Source of the DNA: Sulfuriflexus mobilis
Lineage (GTDB): Bacteria > Pseudomonadota > Gammaproteobacteria > AKS1
Assembly (NCBI RefSeq): GCF_003967195.1
Contig: NZ_AP018725.1
Coordinates: 62,001 to 126,000, forward strand
Length of the DNA: 64,000 nt
Reading direction: 5' to 3'
Shown here: positions 30,264-38,346 of the stretch, piece after piece
Layout of the letters: every line of letters begins with the position of its first letter
How positions within the stretch are numbered: position 1 is the stretch's first letter
Made by a program: the position numbers and the translations under genes
The notes under the pieces: model-generated
Databases searched by the model: none
What the model saw: only the letters and a program-made list of their open reading frames with translations
Told to the model about the DNA's origin: nothing

Positions 30264-31429
30264 ATATTATGCCTAAAGTGTTTTTAGGTTGTTCGTTCAG
30301 CCTGTTGGCAGCCTGTACAAGTTTGCGCGGCACGGGTGACCTTGGTGTTGTTATTGAGCGCGGCAGCGGCAGTGTTCAGATCGTGGAAACAAGCAATATA
30401 ACAGCCTTGTCACAAATTGATGGATTAGGTGACCTGTCCCATGCTTCTGTCGTGTATTCGCGTGATGAACGTTACGCCTACATCTTTGGACGTGATGGCG
30501 GGCTTACCAAAATTGATATTCTTACAGCAAAAATAACCAAACGTATTATCCAGGCCGGCAACAGTATAGGCGGCGCAATCTCGCAAGACGGGAAGCTCGT
30601 GGCCGTGTCAAATTACAAGCCGGGGGGGGTGAAAGTCTTTGATTCCAATAGACTCGAACTGCTTGCAGATATCCCGGCCACTTATGCCGATGGCAAGCAG
30701 AAATCAAAAGTGGTGGGACTGGTTGATGCACCGGGTCAACGTTTTGTATTTTCACTCTATGACGCAGGCGAAATCTGGCTGGCAGACCTTAGTCATGGAA
30801 CACCGGAAATTACCCGGTTTAAAAATATCGGTAAGCAGCCTTATGATGGTTTGATTACACCGGATGGTCGTTACTATATCGCCGGCCTGTTTGGAGAGGA
30901 TGGTTTGGCTGTATTGGATCTATGGCATCCGGAACAGGGTGTGAAACGCATCCTGAATAATTATGGTCGTGGTAGTAAAAAAATGCCGGTTTATAAAATG
31001 CCTCACCTGGAAGGTTGGGCTATGACCGAGGACTATGCATTTCTGCCGGCAGTTGGTCGTAATGAGGTCCTGGTGGTGAATCGTCGCAACTGGAAGCAGG
31101 TTGCGTCAATTCCTGTGCATGGCCAGCCGGTATTTGTCATGGCGCGGCCGGATGGCAGGCAAGTATGGGTGAATTTTGCCCACCCACGCAATGATACAGT
31201 ACAGGTGATTGATACTGAGCGTCTGCAGGTCGAGAAAATACTTAAACCGGGTAAAGCCGTGCTGCATATGGAATTTACCCCTCGAGGCGAGCATGTCTGG
31301 ATATCGGCACGTGATGCCGGGAAGGTCACTGTTTATGATACAGAGAGCTTTAATGTCATTAAGACAGTACCGATGGCAAAGCCCAGTGGCATCTTCTTCA
31401 CAAACCGTGCGCACCGTACTGGATTATAA
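30260..31429 (+). CDS. nirF: NirF, heme d1 biosynthesis protein (lipoprotein)
   Basis: A 389-residue protein with an eight-bladed propeller like the d1 domain of NirS, but without a cytochrome domain. The N-terminus MNIMPKVFLGCSFSLLAAC has a lipobox (LAAC), so it should be a periplasmic lipoprotein, as described for NirF of Pseudomonas. NirF acts late in heme d1 synthesis, with proposed dehydrogenation of the precursor. The start overlaps the nirC stop (ATGA). It is followed by nirD after 17 bases. Confidence 0.92.
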   Translation: MNIMPKVFLGCSFSLLAACTSLRGTGDLGVVIERGSGSVQIVETSNITALSQIDGLGDLSHASVVYSRDERYAYIFGRDGGLTKIDILTAKITKRIIQAGNSIGGAISQDGKLVAVSNYKPGGVKVFDSNRLELLADIPATYADGKQKSKVVGLVDAPGQRFVFSLYDAGEIWLADLSHGTPEITRFKNIGKQPYDGLITPDGRYYIAGLFGEDGLAVLDLWHPEQGVKRILNNYGRGSKKMPVYKMPHLEGWAMTEDYAFLPAVGRNEVLVVNRRNWKQVASIPVHGQPVFVMARPDGRQVWVNFAHPRNDTVQVIDTERLQVEKILKPGKAVLHMEFTPRGEHVWISARDAGKVTVYDTESFNVIKTVPMAKPSGIFFTNRAHRTGL

Positions 31430-31446
31430 GTCAGCTGGAGTTTTTC

Positions 31447-31941
31447 ATGCATAGAGCGAATACTGACATTGAACAATTTGCTAAGTATCAGCCTGACAGT
31501 CTGGAGAAGCGCTTATTAAACGATTTTCAGCATAATTTTCCACTAATATCACGTCCATTTCAGAAAATTGCTGAGAAATTAAACACCAGTGAAGAAGTCA
31601 TTATTGACGCCTTGGCTCAGCTACAGGAGCAGGGGTTTATCAGCCGTGTGGGTGCGGTGTTCCGGGCTAACAGCGTTGGTGCCAGTACCCTGGCAGCGAT
31701 GGCCGTACCGGAGCATCGACTAGAAGAAATCGCAGCAATGGTCAGTGACTATAGCGAGGTCAACCATAACTACCAGCGTGAGCATCACTTTAATCTGTGG
31801 TTTGTGCTGACTGCCAGCGATGAACAGGTACTCAATGCGGTGCTTGATGATATTGAGCATCGTAGTGGCATTCCTGTGATGTACTTACCGATGCTGGAGG
31901 ATTATCACATCGACCTGGGATTTGACTTGAAATGGACATGA
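31447..31941 (+). CDS. nirD: Siroheme decarboxylase subunit NirD (Lrp/AsnC-like)
   Basis: A 164-residue Lrp/AsnC-type protein with an N-terminal helix-turn-helix and a C-terminal RAM-like domain. The motif EVNHNYQREHHFNLWFVL is typical of NirD/NirG/AhbA-type subunits. NirDLGH together decarboxylate siroheme to 12,18-didecarboxysiroheme, an intermediate of heme d1. It starts just after nirF and its stop overlaps the nirL start. Confidence 0.92.
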   Translation: MHRANTDIEQFAKYQPDSLEKRLLNDFQHNFPLISRPFQKIAEKLNTSEEVIIDALAQLQEQGFISRVGAVFRANSVGASTLAAMAVPEHRLEEIAAMVSDYSEVNHNYQREHHFNLWFVLTASDEQVLNAVLDDIEHRSGIPVMYLPMLEDYHIDLGFDLKWT

Positions 31942-32480
31942 AAGTCACACTTCGCCTGCCGGAATTGCCTGCGCAGGCCATACTGGATGAACAGGATCAG
32001 TCATTAATCACCTTGATCCAGACAGGCCTGCCTCTCAGCGCAACGCCTTATGCTGATCTGGGTAAGCAGCTTGGTATGGACGAATATGAGGTTATCGAGA
32101 GACTGAAACGATTAACCAGTGAAAATATTATCAAACGTTTCGGCGTAGTAGTACGCCATCATGAACTCGGGTACCACGCCAATGCCATGACGGTATGGAA
32201 TATCCCTGATGAGATTGTCAGTGAACTGGGTTCATGCATGGGGCAGTTTGAATTTGTGACCTTGTGTTATCGTCGTCCGCGTCGATTACCGGAATGGCCG
32301 TATAACCTGTTTACCATGATTCACGGGCAGGATCGGGATGATGTGTTGGCTAATATTCGATTATTGATAGAACGCTGCGGCCTGGATGCGATTGAGCATG
32401 ATGTGTTGTTCAGTACGCGCCGATTCAAGCAACGCGGCGCTATTTACCATAAGACGAATACTATACATGCGGCAAGCTAA
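31938..32480 (+). CDS. nirL: Siroheme decarboxylase subunit NirL (Lrp/AsnC-like)
   Basis: A 180-residue Lrp/AsnC-like subunit that pairs with NirD. The motif FVTLCYRRPRRLPEWPYNL is typical of the NirL/NirH/AhbB branch and differs from the NHNYQR pattern of NirD/G. The ATG at 31938 overlaps the nirD stop as ATGA; an ATG six bases earlier (31932) is possible. nirD and nirL are fused in some organisms; here they are separate. Confidence 0.91.
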   Translation: MKVTLRLPELPAQAILDEQDQSLITLIQTGLPLSATPYADLGKQLGMDEYEVIERLKRLTSENIIKRFGVVVRHHELGYHANAMTVWNIPDEIVSELGSCMGQFEFVTLCYRRPRRLPEWPYNLFTMIHGQDRDDVLANIRLLIERCGLDAIEHDVLFSTRRFKQRGAIYHKTNTIHAAS

Positions 32481-32482
32481 CC

Positions 32483-32926
32483 ATGGATGAAATTGACCGT
32501 AAAATCATTAACACATTGCAGACAGGCTTCCCCTTGAGTGAAGAGCCCTATGCAGAGGTTGCGGATCAGCTAGGCGTAAGTGAAAAAGACTTGTTAAATC
32601 GCCTGTCAGGCTTGCTTGAGAATAAAGTGTTAACCCGTTTTGGTCCGATGTACGACGCACAAAAGCTAGGCGGTGCATTCAGCCTGGTAGCCGTGCGTGT
32701 GCCTGAAGGGGATTTTCACAGGATTGCCGAGATAGTGAATAGCTATCCGGAGGTGGCGCATAATTACCAGCGTGATCATGACTTTAATATGTGGTACGTG
32801 CTGGCAACGGAAACGCCCGAGAAAATTAATGAAGTCAATTACGACATTGAGCAACGCACGGGCTTGAAAGTATTTAATATGCCCAAGCTGGATGAATATT
32901 ATATTGGTCTCCAATTACCGGTTTGA
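32483..32926 (+). CDS. nirG: Siroheme decarboxylase subunit NirG (Lrp/AsnC-like)
   Basis: A 147-residue Lrp/AsnC-type subunit with an N-terminal helix-turn-helix and the motif EVAHNYQRDHDFNMWYVL, the NirD/NirG pattern. Two bases separate it from nirL, and 147 residues is the usual NirG length. It probably forms a complex with NirH in siroheme decarboxylation. Confidence 0.91.
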   Translation: MDEIDRKIINTLQTGFPLSEEPYAEVADQLGVSEKDLLNRLSGLLENKVLTRFGPMYDAQKLGGAFSLVAVRVPEGDFHRIAEIVNSYPEVAHNYQRDHDFNMWYVLATETPEKINEVNYDIEQRTGLKVFNMPKLDEYYIGLQLPV

Positions 32927-32938
32927 TGTGAAGAAAAT

Positions 32939-33466
32939 ATGATGAATACCGTAGCTACAGCGCACAAGTCAGAATTGGAGCAGGGTGCCCTGCTGGACGA
33001 GATTGATCGAAAGATTATTCGTGCCACCCAGTCGGGTTTGCCGCTTGTTTCCCGCCCGTATGATGATGTCGCCAGTCGTGTAGGGATTAGTGCTGGCGAG
33101 GTCATTGCACGTATGCATACTATGCAGCAACGGGGCATCATTCGTCGCATTGCCGCCGTGCCGAATCATTACTCCCTGGGTTATAAAAGCAATGGTATGA
33201 CTGTATGGGATGTACCAGACGATCGCGTCAATGAGCTTGGCCGGCAGGTCGGGGTACTTGGGTTTGTCAGCCATTGTTATCATCGCCCACGTTATTTACC
33301 TGACTGGCCGTATAACCTGTTTGCCATGGTGCATGCGCATAATCGTGACGAAGCGATGTTGCTGGTATCCAGAATTGCCGATTTGCTGGGGGATGCCGAC
33401 CGGGGACATGATGTCCTGTTTAGTCAGCGTATCCTGAAAAAAACCGGCCTGCGACTGTCCACCTGA
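32939..33466 (+). CDS. nirH: Siroheme decarboxylase subunit NirH (Lrp/AsnC-like)
   Basis: A 175-residue Lrp/AsnC-like subunit with the motif FVSHCYHRPRYLPDWPYNL, the NirL/NirH pattern. The N-terminal helix-turn-helix begins around LLDEIDRKIIRATQSG. It lies 12 bases after nirG and 10 before nirJ. Together the four subunits occur in the Pseudomonas order D-L-G-H. Confidence 0.91.
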   Translation: MMNTVATAHKSELEQGALLDEIDRKIIRATQSGLPLVSRPYDDVASRVGISAGEVIARMHTMQQRGIIRRIAAVPNHYSLGYKSNGMTVWDVPDDRVNELGRQVGVLGFVSHCYHRPRYLPDWPYNLFAMVHAHNRDEAMLLVSRIADLLGDADRGHDVLFSQRILKKTGLRLST

Positions 33467-33476
33467 GAGATTAACT

Positions 33477-34673
33477 ATGTTTCGTATAAGCGAATACATG
33501 CGCGAGCTGAAAGCCCCGAGCCCGATTGGCAATAAACGCAATCCGCCGGGGCCAGTCGTTATCTGGAACCTGATACGGCGTTGTAACCTGACCTGTAAGC
33601 ACTGTTATTCGATTTCAGCTGACAAAGACTTCCCTGGCGAGCTCTCGACACAGGAAGTATTTGATGTAATGGACGATCTGAAAGCATTCAGGGTGCCGGT
33701 TTTGATTCTATCCGGCGGGGAGCCGTTATTGCGCCCCGATATCTTTGACATTTCCAAACGGGCTAAAGAGATGGGCTTTTACGTAGGCCTTTCTACCAAC
33801 GGAACCATGATCGATGAGTCCAATATCGATGCCATTGCCGGAATAGGCTATGACTATGTTGGCATCAGTATTGACGGTGTTCGTGAAACCCATGACAGGT
33901 TTCGTCGCAAGCAGGGCGCATTTGATGAATCTATGCGGGGTATACGCCTCTGTCATAAGGCGGGGATTAAAGTCGGCATGCGCTTTACCCTCACCATGGA
34001 TAACGCGCATGAGCTCCCCGAGCTATTAAGCATTATGGAGCAGGAACAGATTGACAAATTTTACCTCTCACATTTGAATTACGCAGGGCGCGGCAATAAA
34101 AATCGTAAAGATGATGTTATTCATCAGCTTACTCGAAATGCGATGGACTTGTTATTTGATACCTGCTGGCTTCATATTGAAGAAGGGCGCAGACGTGAAT
34201 TTGTCACGGGTAATAATGATGCAGACGGTGTTTACCTTTTATACTGGATAGAAAAACATTTCCCCGAAAAGCTGGAGCATATGCGGGCAAAACTGGCACA
34301 GTGGGGAGGTAATTCTTCCGGGGTTAATATTTCCAATATTGATAACCTGGGCAATGTTCATCCCGATACCTTCTGGTGGGATTATGATTTGGGCAATGTT
34401 AAGGATCGTCCCTTCTCTGAAATCTGGCCGGACCGTACAGACCCGCTAATGGATGGACTAAAGTCCAGCCCGCGCCCGTTAAAAGGCCGTTGTGGCCAAT
34501 GCACGTACCTGGATGTATGCGGCGGTAATACCCGCGTACGCGCCTACCAGTTAACCGGTGATTTCTGGGCAGAAGACCCCGCCTGTTACCTTGACGATGA
34601 AGAAATTGGCGTGGAGACGACTGAAGCGCGTTTACAGGTCACACCCTGGTCGCGAAAGAAAAAACTCGCATGA
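33477..34673 (+). CDS. nirJ: NirJ, radical SAM heme d1 biosynthesis protein
   Basis: A 398-residue radical SAM enzyme. The [4Fe-4S]-binding motif is C36-NLT-C40-KH-C43, the SAM segment is SGGEPLLRPD, and the C-terminal cysteines (CGQCTYLDVCGG, then DPACYL) would hold an auxiliary cluster of SPASM type. NirJ replaces the two propionates of didecarboxysiroheme to give keto groups in heme d1 synthesis. The stop overlaps the nirN start as ATGA. Confidence 0.94.
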   Translation: MFRISEYMRELKAPSPIGNKRNPPGPVVIWNLIRRCNLTCKHCYSISADKDFPGELSTQEVFDVMDDLKAFRVPVLILSGGEPLLRPDIFDISKRAKEMGFYVGLSTNGTMIDESNIDAIAGIGYDYVGISIDGVRETHDRFRRKQGAFDESMRGIRLCHKAGIKVGMRFTLTMDNAHELPELLSIMEQEQIDKFYLSHLNYAGRGNKNRKDDVIHQLTRNAMDLLFDTCWLHIEEGRRREFVTGNNDADGVYLLYWIEKHFPEKLEHMRAKLAQWGGNSSGVNISNIDNLGNVHPDTFWWDYDLGNVKDRPFSEIWPDRTDPLMDGLKSSPRPLKGRCGQCTYLDVCGGNTRVRAYQLTGDFWAEDPACYLDDEEIGVETTEARLQVTPWSRKKKLA

Positions 34674-36256
34674 CGACTCCCAGTATGAATAGATTCGTTG
34701 GCGCGATTTTTTTCAGTTATTTGTCGTTAATTTCTATCAGCAGTCATGCCGAAAAGGCTCACACAGAAATAAATGCAGCACAGGGGGTGTATCAGCAACA
34801 TTGTGCAAGTTGTCATGGTATCAGCCGCCTGGGCGGTATGGGGCCGGCACTGTTACCGGAAAACCTGAAACGGCTGCGAAAAGGTAAGGCGCTGGAGGTT
34901 ATTAAGAGCGGCCGTGCAGCAACCCAGATGCCTGCCTTTGGTGAAATTATAGCGCCCGAACAAATAGCGTTACTCGCAAAATACATCTATACGCCATTAC
35001 CCAGCATTCCGCACTGGGGGATGTCTGAAATAGAAAAATCCCATCTTATCCATTACAAAACAGGCAGTCTCGGTAATAAACCCGTGTTCAAGGCGGATAT
35101 GCTCAACCTGTTTATCGTGGTTGAGCTGGGTGATCACCATGCCACGTTACTGGATGGCGACAAGTTCGAGGCCATTCATCGCTTTAAAACGCGGTTTGCC
35201 TTGCATGGTGGCCCCAAATATTCACCCGATGGACGCTATGTCTATTTTGCCTCTCGTGATGGCTGGATCAGCAAGTTTGATATCTACAATCTGAAAATGG
35301 TCGCGGAGATAAGGGCCGGCATTAATACCCGTAACCTGGCCGTATCCGGTGACGGTCGTACCGTCATGGTAGGCAACTATTTGCCCCACACACTGGTCGT
35401 GCTGGATGCAGAAAACCTGAAGCCCATTGAGGTGATCCCGGTCAAAGACAAAACCGGCAAGACATCACGGGTCAGTGCTGTTTATGCGGCGGCGCCACGT
35501 AACAGTTTTATTGCAGCACTGAAAGATATTCCCGAGGTCTGGGAGGTTTATTACAACGATAAACATGAACCGGTTTATAACGGCCTGGTTCATGATTACC
35601 GGCAGGCTGAGGGTATTGAAGACAAGGGGGCATTCCCGATTCGGCGGATACCACTGGATGATTATCTTGATGATTTTCAATTTGACCAGTCATATACCCA
35701 TTTAATGGGGGCCGCACGTAATGCAAAAAATGGTCAGGTCATCAATCTGGATATCCGCCGCAAGGTCGCTGATTTGGAACTAACCGGTCTGCCGCACCTG
35801 GGTTCCGGTATCACCTGGCTGTACAAGGGTCACCCGGTGATGGCAACACCCAACCTGAAGAAGGCCGAAATCAGTATTATTGATATGACAACCTGGAAAA
35901 CCATTAAGCGTATCAAAACGCTGGGGCCGGGCTTCTTCATGCGTAGCCACGAAAACTCACCATATGCCTGGGCAGATGTGTTTTTTGGGCCAAATAAAGA
36001 AGCCGTACACGTGATCGATAAACAAAGTCTTGAAATCATAAAAACCCTCAGGCCTTCCCCGGGCAAGAATGCGGCGCATGTTGAGTTTGACCGTTATGGT
36101 AAACACGCCTTACTGAGTGTGTGGGATATTGACGGTGAATTGATTGTTTATAATGCAGATACGCTAGATGAAATTAAGCGCCTGCCTATGAAAAAACCAT
36201 CGGGTAAATATAATGTGTTTAACAAGATCAATCGTTCAGCGGGCACTAGTCACTGA
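34670..36256 (+). CDS. nirN: NirN, cytochrome cd1-like dihydro-heme d1 dehydrogenase
   Basis: A 528-residue paralogue of NirS: an N-terminal signal peptide (to about SSHA), a cytochrome c domain with C45-AS-C48-H49, and an eight-bladed propeller. NirN performs the last oxidation of dihydro-heme d1 and helps deliver heme d1 to NirS. The propeller lacks the NirS-type HDGG and HPGRG pattern, as expected for NirN. It is the last gene of the nir run. Confidence 0.92.
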   Translation: MTTPSMNRFVGAIFFSYLSLISISSHAEKAHTEINAAQGVYQQHCASCHGISRLGGMGPALLPENLKRLRKGKALEVIKSGRAATQMPAFGEIIAPEQIALLAKYIYTPLPSIPHWGMSEIEKSHLIHYKTGSLGNKPVFKADMLNLFIVVELGDHHATLLDGDKFEAIHRFKTRFALHGGPKYSPDGRYVYFASRDGWISKFDIYNLKMVAEIRAGINTRNLAVSGDGRTVMVGNYLPHTLVVLDAENLKPIEVIPVKDKTGKTSRVSAVYAAAPRNSFIAALKDIPEVWEVYYNDKHEPVYNGLVHDYRQAEGIEDKGAFPIRRIPLDDYLDDFQFDQSYTHLMGAARNAKNGQVINLDIRRKVADLELTGLPHLGSGITWLYKGHPVMATPNLKKAEISIIDMTTWKTIKRIKTLGPGFFMRSHENSPYAWADVFFGPNKEAVHVIDKQSLEIIKTLRPSPGKNAAHVEFDRYGKHALLSVWDIDGELIVYNADTLDEIKRLPMKKPSGKYNVFNKINRSAGTSH

Positions 36257-36384
36257 ATAGGATTGATGAAAGCCCGGTAGTGGTCACGGGTGGATGGGTA
36301 TCGAATTGCCTCTCAGTGCTGTGGGACGGCTGAATGCCCGCCTCACAGGCCCTGATAAGATTGTCGCTAACGTATTGATTTAAA

Positions 36385-36461
36385 TGGCGCGCTCGGCGGG
36401 AGTCGAACCCACGACCTTTGGCTTCGGAGGCCAACACTCTATCCAGCTGAGCTACGAGCGC
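36385..36461 (-). tRNA. tRNA-Arg(CCG)
   Basis: The minus strand folds as a 77-nt cloverleaf including an encoded CCA. The acceptor is GCGCTCG/CGAGCGC with discriminator G. The anticodon stem TTGGC/GCCAA carries loop CTCCGAA, giving anticodon CCG (reads CGG, Arg). The T-arm holds GGTTCGACTC. Its 3' end faces the nir cluster. Confidence 0.97.
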
Positions 36462-36820
36462 ATAATGTAGTTGCAAAGCGATGAGTCGCTTAAGGTGATT
36501 GGCCCCTGGTCGGCCAGCACCACACCGCTATGGCGGCCTATCGATCCCCGGCATCCGTGATGCTTGGGGGCCTGGAGATATCCATGCTGCATATATGGAT
36601 AAAAGGGAGCCACAGGTATCCCACAAATCCCGTAATAAACGCGGTCAGGCGGGGCTAGGATACCGTTGTGGCCGCGCGGCGTCTATCTTTGATGGGACTA
36701 TTACTTATTTTTCCGTAGTTTAGTGTTTTACCCATGCCCGTTTGTAGCTATACTTTGCCCCTGATTTTTAGTGGGCGGCCTGTTGTCGCCTCTCTGGCCA
36801 TATTTTCAAGGGGAAAGACC
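36462..36820. other. Intergenic region with inverted repeats, no convincing gene
   Basis: Three local hairpins can form: AAGCGA/TCGCTT (36476-36491), CCCCg-GCATC/GATGC-ttGGGG (36546-36569) and TATCCAT/ATGGATA (36579-36601). A 74-codon frame here has no recognisable features. The section should hold the promoter for the tRNA (minus) and for the cytochrome c5 gene (plus). The last part (36808-36814, AAGGGGA) is the ribosome site of the latter. Confidence 0.5.
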
Positions 36821-37306
36821 GTGGGACAGCAAGATAGCCATGTAATGAAGACCCTGACACAGTTCATTCTGGGTCTGGTAGCCTTTGCCGTAATTATTTT
36901 TGTCATTGCCCAAATCATGACGGGTGGTTTCTACAGTGGCGACAAGCCCGCCGCCAGTATGAACGATGATGCCGCGATCGCCGAGCGCATTGCGCCTGTA
37001 GCCAAGGTCATGGAGGCCGGTGCGGCACCCGTGGCGGCTGCTGCCCCTACTGAGCAGAGTGGCAAAGACGTATACAACAGTGCCTGTTTCGCCTGTCACG
37101 GTACCGGTGCCGCCGGTGCGCCAAAACTGGGTGACAAGGCCGCCTGGTCTGCACGTATTGCCCAGGGGCTGGATGTGCTGTCTGGACACGCCATTAACGG
37201 TTTCCAGGGCAAGAAAGGCTTCATGCCTGCCAAGGGTGGTAACCCGGCCCTGTCTGACGATGCCGTCAGCGCCGCAGTGAAGTACATGGTCGATGAAAGC
37301 AAGTAA
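36821..37306 (+). CDS. Membrane-anchored cytochrome c5
   Basis: A 161-residue c-type cytochrome with an uncleaved N-terminal helix (MKTLTQFILGLVAFAVIIFV), an Ala-rich linker, and a C-terminal domain with CFACH. The axial Met is probably in KKGFMPAKGG. The heme domain closely resembles the soluble cytochrome c5 of 7742-8059. The GTG at 36821 has a strong AAGGGGA box; ATG at 36845 is the alternative. It likely carries electrons between membrane and periplasmic partners; which ones is unknown. Confidence 0.9.
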   Translation: MGQQDSHVMKTLTQFILGLVAFAVIIFVIAQIMTGGFYSGDKPAASMNDDAAIAERIAPVAKVMEAGAAPVAAAAPTEQSGKDVYNSACFACHGTGAAGAPKLGDKAAWSARIAQGLDVLSGHAINGFQGKKGFMPAKGGNPALSDDAVSAAVKYMVDESK

Positions 37307-37309
37307 TGC

Positions 37310-37360
37310 CCTGAACCATCGTGGGTGGTTAGGGTTGCCTCGACCTCATTTTTGGGTGAG
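37310..37360 (+). repeat. Copy 1 of a duplicated 50-nt intergenic element
   Basis: A 51-nt segment, beginning CCTGAACCATCG, is repeated at 37429-37478 with one substitution and one missing T. It contains AACCA-TCGTGGG-TGGTT and ACCTCA-TTTTTGG-GTGAGGT hairpin potential. The copies are separated by hairpin GAAGCCT/AGGCTTC (37372-37388) and a small AACCC/GGGTT hairpin. Confidence 0.8.
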
Positions 37361-37428
37361 GTACTCATAATGAAGCCTGCAAGGCTTCTATGAGACAGCA
37401 TAATGAACCCGTAGGGTTTTATGCCCGA

Positions 37429-37478
37429 CCTGAACCATCGTGGGTGGTTAGGGTTGTCTCGACCCATTTTTGGGTGAG
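37429..37478 (+). repeat. Copy 2 of a duplicated 50-nt intergenic element
   Basis: Starts CCTGAACCATCG and ends TTTTTGGGTGAG, 119 bases downstream of copy 1. It lies just before the terminator of the cytochrome c5 gene, so both copies are in the 3' untranslated region of that mRNA. Confidence 0.8.
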
Positions 37479-37489
37479 CATCTTGATAT

Positions 37490-37519
37490 AAAAAAGGTCA
37501 GCCTCGGCTGGCCTTTTTT
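37490..37519 (+). terminator. Bidirectional terminator between cytochrome c5 and the hydrolase
   Basis: The stem GGTCAGCC/GGCTGGCC (37496-37513, one G-U pair, loop TC) has six A residues before and six T residues after it. It can stop transcription in both directions, serving the convergent gene ending at 37528. Confidence 0.88.
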
Positions 37520-37527
37520 ATTGCCCG

Positions 37528-38286
37528 CTAGAGATAGCGGGCGGACCAGGCGGTGATGATGTGAGCGAGATAGCTGGCGTCTTCGCGAACCTTAAGCAGA
37601 TGATCGGCGTGTTCCAGACTGAAAATCGAGGTAGGTTTACCGGCGTGTCGGTAAATACGTTCGGCGTGTGTAAAGTCAATTAATTCATCATCACGTGACT
37701 GACAGATTAACAAGGGTTTTTGAAAGGCACTCAGTGTCGAACCGTCTTCGGCATAGGCGAGGTCCTGAAAAAACTTTTCACCGATTTCAAAATGATTACC
37801 GCCCACAGTGATCATGGCCTTGCCGGTCTTGCTGACCTCCGGGCGTTTGCCGATAAAATGCCGCGCCACATGCCCGGGGTCGGCCGGGGCGGCAAGCGTC
37901 ACGGCGGCCGTGCAGCTGGGGATACGTGCGGCGGCATGCAGCATCGCCGTGCCGCCCATGGAGTGACCGATTAATAATTTTACCGGCGCATAATTAGCCG
38001 CCATGTATTCGGCAACGGCAACGATGTCATCGACATCGGTAGCAAAATTGGTTTGAGAAAAGCGTCCTTCACTGTCGCCAATGCCGGTAAAGTCAAAGCG
38101 CAATACGGCAATGCCCTGCCTGGCGAGTTCCTCGCAAATAACATGAAAGGATTTCAGGTTACGTGAACAGGTAAAGCAGTGACTGAACAAGGCATAGGCA
38201 CGTGGGGTGTGTGTATCAGGTAAGTCGAGTTCAGCACCGAGTACTGCACCGAGGCTGCCCGGTATCCGGAGTCGTTTTTTGAGCAT
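37528..38286 (-). CDS. Alpha/beta hydrolase (dienelactone hydrolase-like/serine aminopeptidase type)
   Basis: A 252-residue alpha/beta hydrolase with nucleophile elbow GHSMGG and a probable acid Asp in SRDDELIDF and catalytic His in LEHADHLL. The N-terminal part (HCFTCSRNLKSFHVICEEL) resembles hydrolases that are fused to OsmC-like domains in other species; here only the hydrolase part exists. The substrate is unknown. It ends at the shared bidirectional terminator. Confidence 0.87.
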   Translation of the reverse strand: MLKKRLRIPGSLGAVLGAELDLPDTHTPRAYALFSHCFTCSRNLKSFHVICEELARQGIAVLRFDFTGIGDSEGRFSQTNFATDVDDIVAVAEYMAANYAPVKLLIGHSMGGTAMLHAAARIPSCTAAVTLAAPADPGHVARHFIGKRPEVSKTGKAMITVGGNHFEIGEKFFQDLAYAEDGSTLSAFQKPLLICQSRDDELIDFTHAERIYRHAGKPTSIFSLEHADHLLKVREDASYLAHIITAWSARYL

Positions 38287-38346
38287 GGGTCAATCATTGG
38301 TGATGAGGTAGGGCAATAATAAAACAAAGCCGAGCAGAATGCAGGT

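Noticed and set aside
36499-36723. 74-codon plus-strand frame next to the tRNA
   Set aside because: No family feature, Arg/Gly-rich composition typical of a chance frame, no clear ribosome site, and it runs across inverted repeats.
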